From contig OY781057.1 in the NCBI GenBank assembly GCA_963676335.1, positions 310,001 through 374,000 of the forward strand: 64,000 nt of DNA, written 5' to 3'. Each line of letters opens with the position of its first letter. The stretch's first letter is position 1. Positions 18,393 through 26,868 of this stretch are shown piece by piece. The stretch is from G963676335 sp963676335. GTDB lineage: Bacteria > Pseudomonadota > Alphaproteobacteria > Rickettsiales > Rickettsiaceae. The position numbers and the translations under genes were made by a program. The notes under the pieces were generated by a model, which was not told where the DNA came from, did no database searches, and saw nothing but the letters and a program-made list of their open reading frames with translations.

Positions 18393-20715
18393 ATCTCTTG
18401 CAAAAGCAAAAACTCTTAATAAGTATTTAGGGAAAGATTTTAAAGTAATTGCTTCATCCGGGCATATCCGTAGTTTGCCATCCAAAAGCAACTCTATTAT
18501 ACCAGAACAAGATTTTGCTATAACTTATGAATTAACTAATCAAGGAGAAAAGTATTTTCCAGAAATTATCGCTAATGCCTTAAAAGCAAAGGAGGTATAT
18601 TTAGCAACTGATCCAGATAGAGAGGGAGAAGCTATATCATGGCATATAGTTGAAGTATTAAAAATAAATAATGCTATTCAAGATAATATCAAGATTTATA
18701 GAATATCTTTTAATGAAATTACTAAATCTGCAGTATTAAAAGCATTAAAAACTCCTAAAGACATTAATTTAAATCTTGTAAATGCTCAACAAGCACGACA
18801 AGCTTTAGACTATTTAGTAGGATTCACATTATCTCCTCTATTGTGGAAAAAATTACCTGGATGTAGATCTGCTGGAAGAGTACAATCTGTAGCTCTTCGA
18901 CTTATATGTGACAGGGAAGAAGAAATAGAAAAATTTGTAGTTCAAGAGTATTGGGATATACTACTTAATTTAATCGCTGATAAAAAAGAATTTAAAGCAA
19001 GATTAACTCATATAGATAATATTAAACTTGAAAAATTTAGTATTACTAACATTGAATCAGCGGATAAAATTGCTGAAACAATTAAAAATGCTGAATTTAA
19101 GGTTATTAATGTAGAGCACAAGCAACAAAAACGCAATCCCAATGCTCCATTTATTACATCCTCTTTGCAACAAGAAGCAGCGCGAAAATTAGGATTTAGT
19201 GCAAAAAAAACAATGAAATTGGCACAAAAATTATATGAAGGAATAGAAATTGAAAAAGGAGAGATGGTAGGGCTTATTACGTATATGCGTACTGATAGTG
19301 TAAACCTTTCACAAGAAGCTGTTTTGAAAATTAGAGAATCAATTAAAAAAAATTTTGGAGATGAATATTTGCATCCTCAAGTTAGAGAATACAAAACGAA
19401 AGTAAAAAATGCCCAAGAAGCTCATGAGGCAATTCGACCTACTAATATTAATTTTTTACCAGACGAACTTTATAAAATTATTGATGAAGATTTAGCAAAA
19501 TTATATGAGTTAATTTGGAAAAGAACTATGGCTTGTCAAATGGCGTCTGTAGAATTGAGTTTAACTAATATTGACTTAGTTAGCGGGGATAAAATTTGTA
19601 GAGCCACTGGATCAATTATAAAATTTTTAGGATTTTATAAGATTTACAAAGAAAGTAGTGATGACATAATTGAAGAAGAAAAAGATAATTTACTTCCAAA
19701 TCTTAGTGTTAACCAAGCGGCATTAGTATCAGAGGTTATACCTAAGCAACATTTTACTGTTCCTGCCCCTCGATATACTGAAGCGAGTCTTGTAAAAAAA
19801 TTAGAAGAATTAGGCATTGGAAGACCTTCAACATATGTATCCATTATATCTGTATTACAAGAGCGAAAATATGTAAAATTATCTAAAAAACGATTCTTTC
19901 CAGAAAGCAATGGAAGAATTGTTTCTGCATTCTTATTAAATTTTTTTAAAAAATACGTAGAATATGAATTTACAGCTAATTTAGAAAATGACTTAGATGA
20001 AATTTCTAATGGCTCATTATATTGGAAAGATTTATTAAGTAAATTCTGGCAAGGGTTTATTCAAAATATAGATAAAGTTAAAGAGTATAAAACTGTTGAA
20101 ATTTTAAACATTTTGGATGAAGCTTTGTTTGATTATTTATTTCCAAATAAAGAGGATGTTAATAATAGAATATGTCCAAAATGCCAAACTGGTAAATTAA
20201 GTTTGAAATTTGGTAAATATGGAGGATTTATAGCTTGCTCTAATTATCCTACTTGCGATTTTAAAAAAACAATTATAGCAGGAGATAGTGAAGTAATGGA
20301 AGAAGACCCTAAACAAAATAATAATGTTCTTCTTGGCAATGATGAAGATAATAATGCAATATATTTAAAAAAGGGACCATATGGATGGTATCTTCAATTA
20401 GGAGAACAACAAGGCAAAAATAAACCTAAAAGACTATCACTTCCATTAAGTTTAAATTCTTGTTATTCCAAAATTGAAGAAATTGATTTATCTATAGCCA
20501 AGCAACTATTATTCCTTCCTAAAGTAGTTTGCATAGATCCAGTTAATAAAGAAGAAATTATCTTAAATATTGGAAAATATGGACCATATTTAAAATGTAA
20601 TAAGACCTCAGTATCTATTAAAAATGAAAATTTATGGACTATTGATGCAGATAAAGCTATTACTTTAATAAGTAAGGGCAATAAGAAAAAAGAAAGAAAG
20701 AAAAAGGCTTCTTAA
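18373..20715 (+). CDS. topA: DNA topoisomerase I
   Basis: Relaxes negative supercoils by single-strand passage. The Toprim domain starts the protein (LVIVESLAKAKTLNKYLG; DPDREGEAISWH), the active-site tyrosine lies in TYMRTDSVNLS, and one complete C4 zinc ribbon (CPKCQTGKL ... CSNYPTC) lies near residue 600, followed by further topoisomerase C-terminal repeats and a basic tail of Lys/Arg. At 780 residues it is normal for alphaproteobacteria. It overlaps dprA by 20 bp, and tRNA-Arg follows 12 bp after its stop. Confidence 0.98.
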   Translation: MKLVIVESLAKAKTLNKYLGKDFKVIASSGHIRSLPSKSNSIIPEQDFAITYELTNQGEKYFPEIIANALKAKEVYLATDPDREGEAISWHIVEVLKINNAIQDNIKIYRISFNEITKSAVLKALKTPKDINLNLVNAQQARQALDYLVGFTLSPLLWKKLPGCRSAGRVQSVALRLICDREEEIEKFVVQEYWDILLNLIADKKEFKARLTHIDNIKLEKFSITNIESADKIAETIKNAEFKVINVEHKQQKRNPNAPFITSSLQQEAARKLGFSAKKTMKLAQKLYEGIEIEKGEMVGLITYMRTDSVNLSQEAVLKIRESIKKNFGDEYLHPQVREYKTKVKNAQEAHEAIRPTNINFLPDELYKIIDEDLAKLYELIWKRTMACQMASVELSLTNIDLVSGDKICRATGSIIKFLGFYKIYKESSDDIIEEEKDNLLPNLSVNQAALVSEVIPKQHFTVPAPRYTEASLVKKLEELGIGRPSTYVSIISVLQERKYVKLSKKRFFPESNGRIVSAFLLNFFKKYVEYEFTANLENDLDEISNGSLYWKDLLSKFWQGFIQNIDKVKEYKTVEILNILDEALFDYLFPNKEDVNNRICPKCQTGKLSLKFGKYGGFIACSNYPTCDFKKTIIAGDSEVMEEDPKQNNNVLLGNDEDNNAIYLKKGPYGWYLQLGEQQGKNKPKRLSLPLSLNSCYSKIEEIDLSIAKQLLFLPKVVCIDPVNKEEIILNIGKYGPYLKCNKTSVSIKNENLWTIDADKAITLISKGNKKKERKKKAS

Positions 20716-20727
20716 ACCTATATAAGA

Positions 20728-20801
20728 GTACTCATAGCTCAGATGGATAGAGCATTGCCCTCCGAAGGCAAAGGTCGTTGGTTCAAGTCCAATTGAGTAC
20801 A
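20728..20801 (+). tRNA. tRNA-Arg (anticodon CCG)
   Basis: Cloverleaf: acceptor GTACTCA pairs with TGAGTAC, D arm GCTC/GAGC, anticodon stem TTGCC/GGCAA with loop CTCCGAA (anticodon CCG at 20762-20764), T arm GTTGG TTCAAGT CCAAT, discriminator A. The CCA end is not encoded (next bases are TCC). It reads the CGG codon, rare in this AT-rich genome. Confidence 0.96.
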
Positions 20802-20999
20802 TCCTATTAATTACAACTATGGAGAGTCTTATCGATTTATCTAAAATAAATTGATTTAATTTTATCATAGGCTAATAATTGTAATTATTAATAACTAATT
20901 TTTATGGAAAAAATGTTTTCTGAAAATGCAATTATCTTAGGCAAAAGTGATAATTATAAGCTAATATACTCTGAAGGATATCAACATCTTTACTGCTAG

Positions 21000-21543
21000 C
21001 GGCCCAGTTCTGGATTTCAAGATAGGATAATAGGCTGATAGATCTTGAATTTAGAAGGTCTGAGGATAAACGAAATAAGAGTAGAAATAATATGTACCAA
21101 AAAGTTAAGATGGGGAGCGATGCCTAGTATGCTCAAGGTTAAACTTATTCTTCAAATAGTCAAAAGTAGTTTCAATCAGGGCTCTTTTTCTCAACATAAG
21201 TTTGTCATAGGGAGACATAAGCTTATTTTTCATATTTTTTCTAATTCCAGTAATAATCTGCCTGCCTTTTAAGAAACATTCTTTAAATAGTTTCGAGCTA
21301 ATATAGCCTTTATCTCCATATAATTTACCAACAAGGCCTTTAATTAACTGTTTTACGACACTAAGATCGCTTGTATTCCCTTTTGTTAAAGTTATATTCA
21401 TAATTTCTCCTTTGTTATTAATTATCAAGTGAAGTTTTATTCCATAAAACCATCCTTTAGTTGTCTTGCCTGAAGATGCTATATCCTGCTATGATGCCAT
21501 AAATCCCTATACTATTTCAATAATTAAATCCAGAACTGGGCCG
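21000..21543 (-). mobile_element. Shrunken IS982-like insertion sequence with intact ends
   Basis: An exact 18-bp inverted repeat bounds the element: CGGCCCAGTTCTGGATTT at 21000-21017 and its complement at 21526-21543. TAG directly flanks both ends (20997-20999 and 21544-21546), a possible 3-bp target duplication. Total length is 544 bp, about half that of a normal IS982 element, so the interior is deleted. The remaining transposase piece reads on the minus strand. It may still be mobilised in trans. Confidence 0.85.
21017..21488 (-). pseudogene. IS982-family transposase fragment (5'-truncated, frameshifted)
   Basis: C-terminal half of an IS982-type DDE transposase. The reading frame from 21488 to 21105 holds the diagnostic segments GKTTKGWFYGIKLHL, GDKGYISSKLF, ITGIRKNMKNK and LRKRALIETTFDYLKN ending in EHTRHRS. 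The N-terminal half is absent; the frame is blocked upstream by a TAG at 21489-21491. After EHTRHR, the expected C-terminal end (NFLV-type, then hydrophobic) continues in another frame to a stop at 21017-21019, so there is also a frameshift. Not functional as it stands. Confidence 0.85.
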
Positions 21544-21549
21544 TAGATG

Positions 21550-21680
21550 AAGTCAAATTTCGAAAGGAGAAAGGAGTCGCAAAATTGAGCAGGGGAGTGT
21601 GCTTAGACGCACACATGAGCAGCGCAGAGTTTTGGTGAACCCGAATGTAGCTAACTTTTGAAGTTTGACGAGTATACAGA
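21550..21680. repeat. Dispersed imperfect palindromic repeat, copy A
   Basis: Abuts the IS right end. It contains a hairpin GTGTGC/GCACAC (21597-21602 with 21609-21614) next to TGAGCAGCGCAG, and ends with AAGTTTGACGAGTATAC (21661-21677), which recurs exactly at 41772-41788. Its complement shares the CTGCGYTGCTCA-plus-hairpin plan with copies near 41.5 and 63.6 kb. It is richer in G and C than the surroundings. No gene is apparent. Confidence 0.7.
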
Positions 21681-21703
21681 GGTCTCTGCCTAAGTTTTAA
21701 ATT

Positions 21704-23188
21704 TTAAAGATACTTTTGTTTTAAATAATCTAAAAATGTTTTTGAGTTTAATTGTTTTTCACCGGTAGCGTCTTGGATAAGTTGGGGAGTTGTTTTTAAA
21801 GAAGCGATGTTTCTAATATTTTTGTTTAGAAAGTTATTTATATCAGTAAATTTTCCATTAATAAGATCTTGTTTTATGTTAGGATTTATTTCTTTTGCTT
21901 TTTTCATTAACATAGATGCAATAATAGCTCCATTAGTATAAGCAGGAAAATAACCGAAATCTCCTAAAGGCCAATGGATATCTTGAAGACATCCTTCACT
22001 ATTTGTAGTTGGAATAATTCCTAAATATTGTTGCATCTTGGTATTCCAATAATTTGGCATATCGTCTAGAGATAAATCGTCATTGATTAATTTTTCTTCA
22101 ATTTCTACTCGAAGTAAGATATGCATAGGGTATGTTACTTCGTCGGCATTAACTCTTATAAAACTTGGTTGTACTTTTGTTGCTAAATTATAAAGATTTT
22201 CTCCTGAATATTCTTTTCCTTTAAAACCAAATTCATTTCTAAGTAATTTAGCTAAAAACTCCATAAATTCTTTTGATTTTCCTATTTGCATTTCCATAAG
22301 TAAAGATTGACTTTCATGAATAGCTGTTCCTTTAGCATTTCCAACCGGTTGATTTGTATACATAGCAGGTAAATTTTGCTCATATAATGCATGTCCGGTT
22401 TCGTGTACAACTCCCATTATTCCGGAAAGAAAATTACTTTCATCGTACCTAGTAGTTAATCTAATATCAAAAGGAGCTCCTCCACAAAATGGATGAGTAG
22501 ATTCATCCAGTCTTCCTCTAGTAAAATCAAACTCCATGATTTCCATAATTCTTTTGACGATTAATTTTTGTTGATTTATACTAATAGTGCCGATAGGGAA
22601 GATAGTTTTTTCACTTTGTTTTTCAACTATTTCCTGAATTAATGTAGGAATAGCTTCCTTTAAAAAAGAAAAATTTGATGTGATTTCAATAAATTTTTGA
22701 TCTGGATCATATGTATCAATAAGTGCATCGTATTTACTACAATTTAGCACTGTCGCTTTAGCTGTAGCAATTTCTTGCACACAGCTTAATACTTTTTGTA
22801 AATATGGTTTAAATTCCTGATAATCGTTATTATTTTTAGTTTTTCTCCAGGCTAACTCGCATTTAGTAGTAGAAGAAATGTATCTCTTTTGTAACTCATC
22901 ATCTATACATGTAGCAATTGATACTTTTTTCTTAATTTCTTTAAAATTAGCTAATTGCCATGCGTCCAATTTCTTTATTACTGTAGAAGCTTGGTTTATT
23001 AATTCAGAAATTTTATCAGATTTTAGTTTGGAATGGATTATGGAACTCAAAACTATTAGTTCATTCGTTCTACTTTCTGCTGCTCCAGAAGGCATATTAA
23101 CTGCTATATCCCAATAAAGTATACTAAGTAAGTTTTCAATTTGAGAAATTTGAGTTATTTCCTGTTCTAATAGTATATAATTATCCAT
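21704..23188 (-). CDS. M32-family metallocarboxypeptidase (Taq carboxypeptidase type)
   Basis: Zinc carboxypeptidase that removes C-terminal residues from peptides in the cytoplasm. The active-site HExxH is seen in GVVHETGHALYEQ and is followed by the family motif NAKGTAIHESQSLLMEMQIG; overall length (494 residues) matches the family. I place the start at 23188 because AGAGGA sits about 7 bases upstream; a further ATG at 23215 would overlap the transporter gene and has no such site. The gene lies directly after a POT peptide transporter on the same strand, so import and cleavage of peptides are likely linked. Confidence 0.95.
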   Translation of the reverse strand: MDNYILLEQEITQISQIENLLSILYWDIAVNMPSGAAESRTNELIVLSSIIHSKLKSDKISELINQASTVIKKLDAWQLANFKEIKKKVSIATCIDDELQKRYISSTTKCELAWRKTKNNNDYQEFKPYLQKVLSCVQEIATAKATVLNCSKYDALIDTYDPDQKFIEITSNFSFLKEAIPTLIQEIVEKQSEKTIFPIGTISINQQKLIVKRIMEIMEFDFTRGRLDESTHPFCGGAPFDIRLTTRYDESNFLSGIMGVVHETGHALYEQNLPAMYTNQPVGNAKGTAIHESQSLLMEMQIGKSKEFMEFLAKLLRNEFGFKGKEYSGENLYNLATKVQPSFIRVNADEVTYPMHILLRVEIEEKLINDDLSLDDMPNYWNTKMQQYLGIIPTTNSEGCLQDIHWPLGDFGYFPAYTNGAIIASMLMKKAKEINPNIKQDLINGKFTDINNFLNKNIRNIASLKTTPQLIQDATGEKQLNSKTFLDYLKQKYL

Positions 23189-23201
23189 TATTTTTTCCTC
23201 T

Positions 23202-24677
23202 TTATTTTTGTTCATTTATTACTCTTTGCAAAAAGATACAAAAGAGTAAAAATATTACAACTATTATAGAGTTAAACATAGCTATCTTTAAAAACCCTAC
23301 TTTATATATTTCTAGAGATTGAAAGCAATTAACTACGCCGTCTACAGAAGGAACTGACATAAATTTTGATATTATTACTCCTGCTAGATTAGAAAATGCA
23401 AGGGCCAACATAATTATTCCCATTATAAATCCTCTTAAATTTACAGGGGCTAATAAAGTAGCTTGTGATTGAATAAAAGGAGCAATAAAAAGTTCTCCTA
23501 ACCCCATAAAAGACATTGCTATTACAAGATATATGTATGCAATTTTACCTTCAGAATTAGGATATAAACATCCAATATAAAATACAATAAAACATATAAC
23601 CATAGTTAAAAGACCTAATAAAAATCTAAATATGGAATATTTTTTATTAAATTTCATATATCTTCCTAAAAAGAAACCTAATATTGTGATTGATAAAGGA
23701 TTTATTGCTTGTGATACAGAAGCTGGAAGATAAATACCAAATATTGTATCTACAACATTCCTTTCTGTAAATAAATTGATTAAAGAACCTAACTGCATTT
23801 CTAATGCAAAAAAGCACATTAAAAATATTGTTAAAATAGATAATGCAATTAAATTTCTTTTTTGTTGTGCTGGAGACTTAAATATTATATATGCAAATAT
23901 TCCAAAAAATATTAATCCACTATATTTGACAATATTAACAAAAAAATCGCTATCTATAAGCATTTTGGAAACAATTCCAGCAACAAGTAGCCCCCCGATA
24001 AAGATTAATCCTTTAGGCTTAATCCAAAGTATAGTTTTATTCATAAGGTCTAATCGTGGAGAAAGTCCATTATCTCCTAATATAGATTCAAATTTAAGAA
24101 ATGTAAGAAGTCCGAATGTCATTCCAACTCCTGCTAATCCAAATCCATAATGCCATCCATATAATTCAGCAACGTAACCACATGCAATAGATGCAACAAA
24201 AGCGCCTAAGTTAACACTGACATAAAATAACGTAAAGCCTCTATCTCTTTCAGAATCTCCAGGTTTGTAGCAAGATCCTAATAAATTTGTTATATTTCCC
24301 TTAAATAATCCAGTTCCTACAGCTATAAGTGCTAGACCAATGAATACTGAATTTGGCATTAACGAACTTAGTGCCATGGATATATGACCAATAATCATAA
24401 TCGCAGCGCCTATAAAGACCATATTGCGAAATCCCATTAGTTTATCTGCTAAAAATCCTCCAATTATTGGTCCTGAATATCCTATAACAGCAAATAAAGA
24501 ATAAATAGCATAAGCTCTTTCATCAGAAAATCCTAAAGATGAAGTTAAAAAAAGTACTAATAATGCTCGCATGCCATAATAACTGAATCGTTCCCACATT
24601 TCTACGAAAAATAAAACTCTTAAAAATTTAGGAAATTTTTCAGAAGTAGATAATACTGTATTCATACATATAACCAT
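23202..24677 (-). CDS. POT/PTR2-family proton-dependent peptide transporter
   Basis: Inner-membrane proton symporter for di- and tripeptides (major facilitator superfamily). The 491-residue protein has about 14 hydrophobic segments. The family signature is clear: FVEMWERFSYYGMRALLVLF in helix 1 (ExxERFxYY), GGFLADKLMG, and FTLFYVSVNLGAFVA around helix 5. A second ATG at 24665 could be the start. It precedes the carboxypeptidase gene by a few bases. Peptide import fits a host-dependent organism with reduced amino acid synthesis. Confidence 0.95.
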   Translation of the reverse strand: MVICMNTVLSTSEKFPKFLRVLFFVEMWERFSYYGMRALLVLFLTSSLGFSDERAYAIYSLFAVIGYSGPIIGGFLADKLMGFRNMVFIGAAIMIIGHISMALSSLMPNSVFIGLALIAVGTGLFKGNITNLLGSCYKPGDSERDRGFTLFYVSVNLGAFVASIACGYVAELYGWHYGFGLAGVGMTFGLLTFLKFESILGDNGLSPRLDLMNKTILWIKPKGLIFIGGLLVAGIVSKMLIDSDFFVNIVKYSGLIFFGIFAYIIFKSPAQQKRNLIALSILTIFLMCFFALEMQLGSLINLFTERNVVDTIFGIYLPASVSQAINPLSITILGFFLGRYMKFNKKYSIFRFLLGLLTMVICFIVFYIGCLYPNSEGKIAYIYLVIAMSFMGLGELFIAPFIQSQATLLAPVNLRGFIMGIIMLALAFSNLAGVIISKFMSVPSVDGVVNCFQSLEIYKVGFLKIAMFNSIIVVIFLLFCIFLQRVINEQK

Positions 24678-24885
24678 AATTAATAATTAGAGGGATTAAT
24701 ACCTACATGAGCTTTTAATTAAAAGACTTGTTGAAGAAGTACATGTATTTATTTTTCAAAAAAAAAATGAAAATTCACTTTATTATATACCTTAGTTAAT
24801 TTAATAATAATTATTAGTATATAAATAATAATAAATCAACTATTTAATTTGACTTATTCAAAAAATAAGCATTTTTGAAATGAAT

Positions 24886-24949
24886 AAAACTATTGCTAAA
24901 TAGTTTTTTAACTAAATTTACTTAGTATCTTCTTTTTTGCAATAGTTTT
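24886..24949 (-). terminator. Long-loop inverted repeat downstream of trxA
   Basis: AAAACTATTGC (24886-24896) pairs perfectly over 11 bases with GCAATAGTTTT (24939-24949). Read on the minus strand it lies just after trxA and ends in a T-rich run, fitting a terminator, although the 42-base loop is long. A second small hairpin CTTATT/AATAAG lies near 24853-24869. The remainder of the 289-bp gap 24678-24966 shows nothing else I can support. Confidence 0.45.
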
Positions 24950-24966
24950 TTTGTGGTTATTTTTAA

Positions 24967-25305
24967 TTAACTAATAATTGATTTTGTTATCCATTCTACT
25001 AAATTGTTCTTAGGTAATGAGCCAATTTTTGTATCTAGAATTTTTCCATCTTTAAATAGAATTAATGTAGGAATGCTTTGAATTTTAAATTGAGAAGAAA
25101 TGTCTTGATTCTCGCTAACATCTATTTTTACTACCTTAACTTTTCCATTAAATTCTTCAGATACTTGATCGATAGTAGGTGCTAACGCTTTGCATGGACC
25201 ACACCAACTTGCCCAAAAATCTACTAACACTGGAATTGAAGATTCTAACACTTCTTTTTTAAAAGTATCATTTGTAACTACTATAGTCATATTAATTTTT
25301 ACCAT
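24967..25305 (-). CDS. trxA: Thioredoxin
   Basis: Small cytoplasmic disulphide reductase. The active site WASWCGPCKALAPTI, the cis-proline segment IQSIPTLILFKDG and the conserved length (112 residues) are diagnostic. Two starts are possible, 25305 (MVKIN) and 25290 (MTIVV); the second gives the more usual N-terminus. It lies 9 bp downstream of purC on the same strand, so the two are likely co-transcribed. Confidence 0.97.
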   Translation of the reverse strand: MVKINMTIVVTNDTFKKEVLESSIPVLVDFWASWCGPCKALAPTIDQVSEEFNGKVKVVKIDVSENQDISSQFKIQSIPTLILFKDGKILDTKIGSLPKNNLVEWITKSIIS

Positions 25306-25314
25306 TTTTAAAAG

Positions 25315-26031
25315 TTAATTTAATTTTAGCCTTTTGGCTACTTCTTGGTATACTAAAATTCCTTTATCAGGATTTTGAATTGCATATTCAAAATCCAACT
25401 TTTGATTAGAGTTTACATCCCAAAGACGACATGTATCGGGACTTATTTCATCTGCTAACATTATTATAAACTCATCTTCATTAAAAACTCTACCAAATTC
25501 TAAAGAACAATCTACTAACCTTATTCCTATACCAACAAACATTCCAGTTAAAAAATCGCTAACCTTAAGAGCTTTTTCTTTAATGAAATTAAGCTCATTT
25601 TTCGTAATCCATCCAAAATTTATTAGTTGATTTTCATTTACTACTGGGTAATTGTTATTTCCTTTAACTATAAAATCAATCATTGGATTATCAAATACAT
25701 ATCCTTCTTCTATATTAAAGTGACTTACATATCTTCCGCTTGCAACGTAAGTAATACATACTTTTATAGGAAAAACATCTACTAATTGTATTAGCTGCTC
25801 TCTCATATTAAGTTTTTCTATAAAATGATTTTCTAAATTAATCATATCTAACTTAGACATAATAAAAGCAGAGATGCTATTGTTTAATACACCTTTTCCT
25901 GAAATAACGATATCCTTATCAAGAGTTATATGGTCTTTAAAAAATTGTACTAAAATAAACTCTTCTTCTGTTTGATATATAATTTTAGTTTTTCCTTCGT
26001 ATAGCTTATTACGATTATATTTAATTTTCAT
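25315..26031 (-). CDS. purC: Phosphoribosylaminoimidazole-succinocarboxamide synthase (SAICAR synthetase)
   Basis: Joins aspartate to CAIR in de novo purine synthesis. The 238-residue length is normal. Diagnostic segments are KLYEGKTKIIYQT at the N-terminus, VRN-like VYVASGRYV region, VDCSLEFGR and the signature ADEISPDTCRLWD. No other purine gene is in the window. Many Rickettsia that import nucleotides lack this pathway, so its retention is informative about lineage or about incomplete dependence on the host. It is the first gene of a purC-trxA unit. Confidence 0.95.
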   Translation of the reverse strand: MKIKYNRNKLYEGKTKIIYQTEEEFILVQFFKDHITLDKDIVISGKGVLNNSISAFIMSKLDMINLENHFIEKLNMREQLIQLVDVFPIKVCITYVASGRYVSHFNIEEGYVFDNPMIDFIVKGNNNYPVVNENQLINFGWITKNELNFIKEKALKVSDFLTGMFVGIGIRLVDCSLEFGRVFNEDEFIIMLADEISPDTCRLWDVNSNQKLDFEYAIQNPDKGILVYQEVAKRLKLN

Positions 26032-26215
26032 TATGATTTACAATTTTATCTTTAATTCAAATTAAGTTAACCCAATTGATGAATTTGTATTAATTATTTT
26101 TTTTATTTAAATTTTAAACTTTTTAAAGAATATTTAGATATAAAATGCTATATTTAGTTAAATAAATAGCATATTATCGATAATAAAATCAATTTATATA
26201 AAACGTATTAACAAA

Positions 26216-26770
26216 ATGATATTTCCACATAAACAATTTTATTTTATTCGTCATGGAGAAACAGACTGGAATCGTAATAGACGCGTTATGGGTTGTGTAG
26301 ATATCTCACTTAATGCTAATGGAATTAGACAATGTCATGAAGTTTCTTTACGTGTCCAAAAATTAAAAATTGAAAGAATTGTTTCAAGTCCTTTAATACG
26401 AGCAAAACAAACAGCTGAAATTATAAATTCTTATTTAAAATTACCAATAGAAAGTCATGATACATTAAAAGAATGCTGTTGGGGCTGTAGAGAAGGGCAA
26501 ATTACGAATGATAATTTGTTTGAACAATGGGAAAAAGGAAAAGTTTTTTTTATGGGAGAATCTTGTTTAGATTTCAAACAAAGAGTATTAAATGCTGTCC
26601 AAACAATACTAGTTTCTGATAAAGTAACATTAATTGTTGCGCATGGTGGGGTTTGTTGGGCTATAATGCATTTGCTTAATCATAATAATGGACGCATACC
26701 CAATGTTGCTACAGTATTATTTTCTCCCCCTAAAACCACAAAAGATTCATGGTCTATTGACTTATGTTGA
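26216..26770 (+). CDS. Histidine phosphatase superfamily protein (phosphoglycerate mutase-like)
   Basis: Phosphatase or mutase with the branch-1 fold. The catalytic motif FIRHGETDWNRNR begins near residue 9, SSPLIRAKQTAEII follows, and the second catalytic His lies in VAHGGVCW near residue 143. The 184 residues are too few for a cofactor-dependent phosphoglycerate mutase (about 230-250) and fit the small CobC/GpmB-like group. It diverges from purC across 184 bp that contain the inverted repeat ATGCTAT/ATAGCAT (26145-26151 with 26167-26173). Substrate unknown. Confidence 0.88.
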   Translation: MIFPHKQFYFIRHGETDWNRNRRVMGCVDISLNANGIRQCHEVSLRVQKLKIERIVSSPLIRAKQTAEIINSYLKLPIESHDTLKECCWGCREGQITNDNLFEQWEKGKVFFMGESCLDFKQRVLNAVQTILVSDKVTLIVAHGGVCWAIMHLLNHNNGRIPNVATVLFSPPKTTKDSWSIDLC

Positions 26771-26868
26771 TGATTGTTAAATTTTAATAAATTTAGTTTT
26801 TTATAATTTTAAAAAATCTTATAGTGTATAATACCTATAGTATCTAAATTTCAAGTAATTAATATGAT

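Noticed and set aside
20904..20999. 31-residue frame ending exactly at the IS left end
   Set aside because: No ribosome binding site, too short, and its TAG is part of the flanking TAG; removing the IS leaves the same stop. Could be a remnant but not supportable.
26145..26173. Inverted repeat ATGCTAT/ATAGCAT as an operator between purC and the phosphatase gene
   Set aside because: Position is suggestive, but a 7-bp AT-rich palindrome is expected by chance here and no regulator is known.
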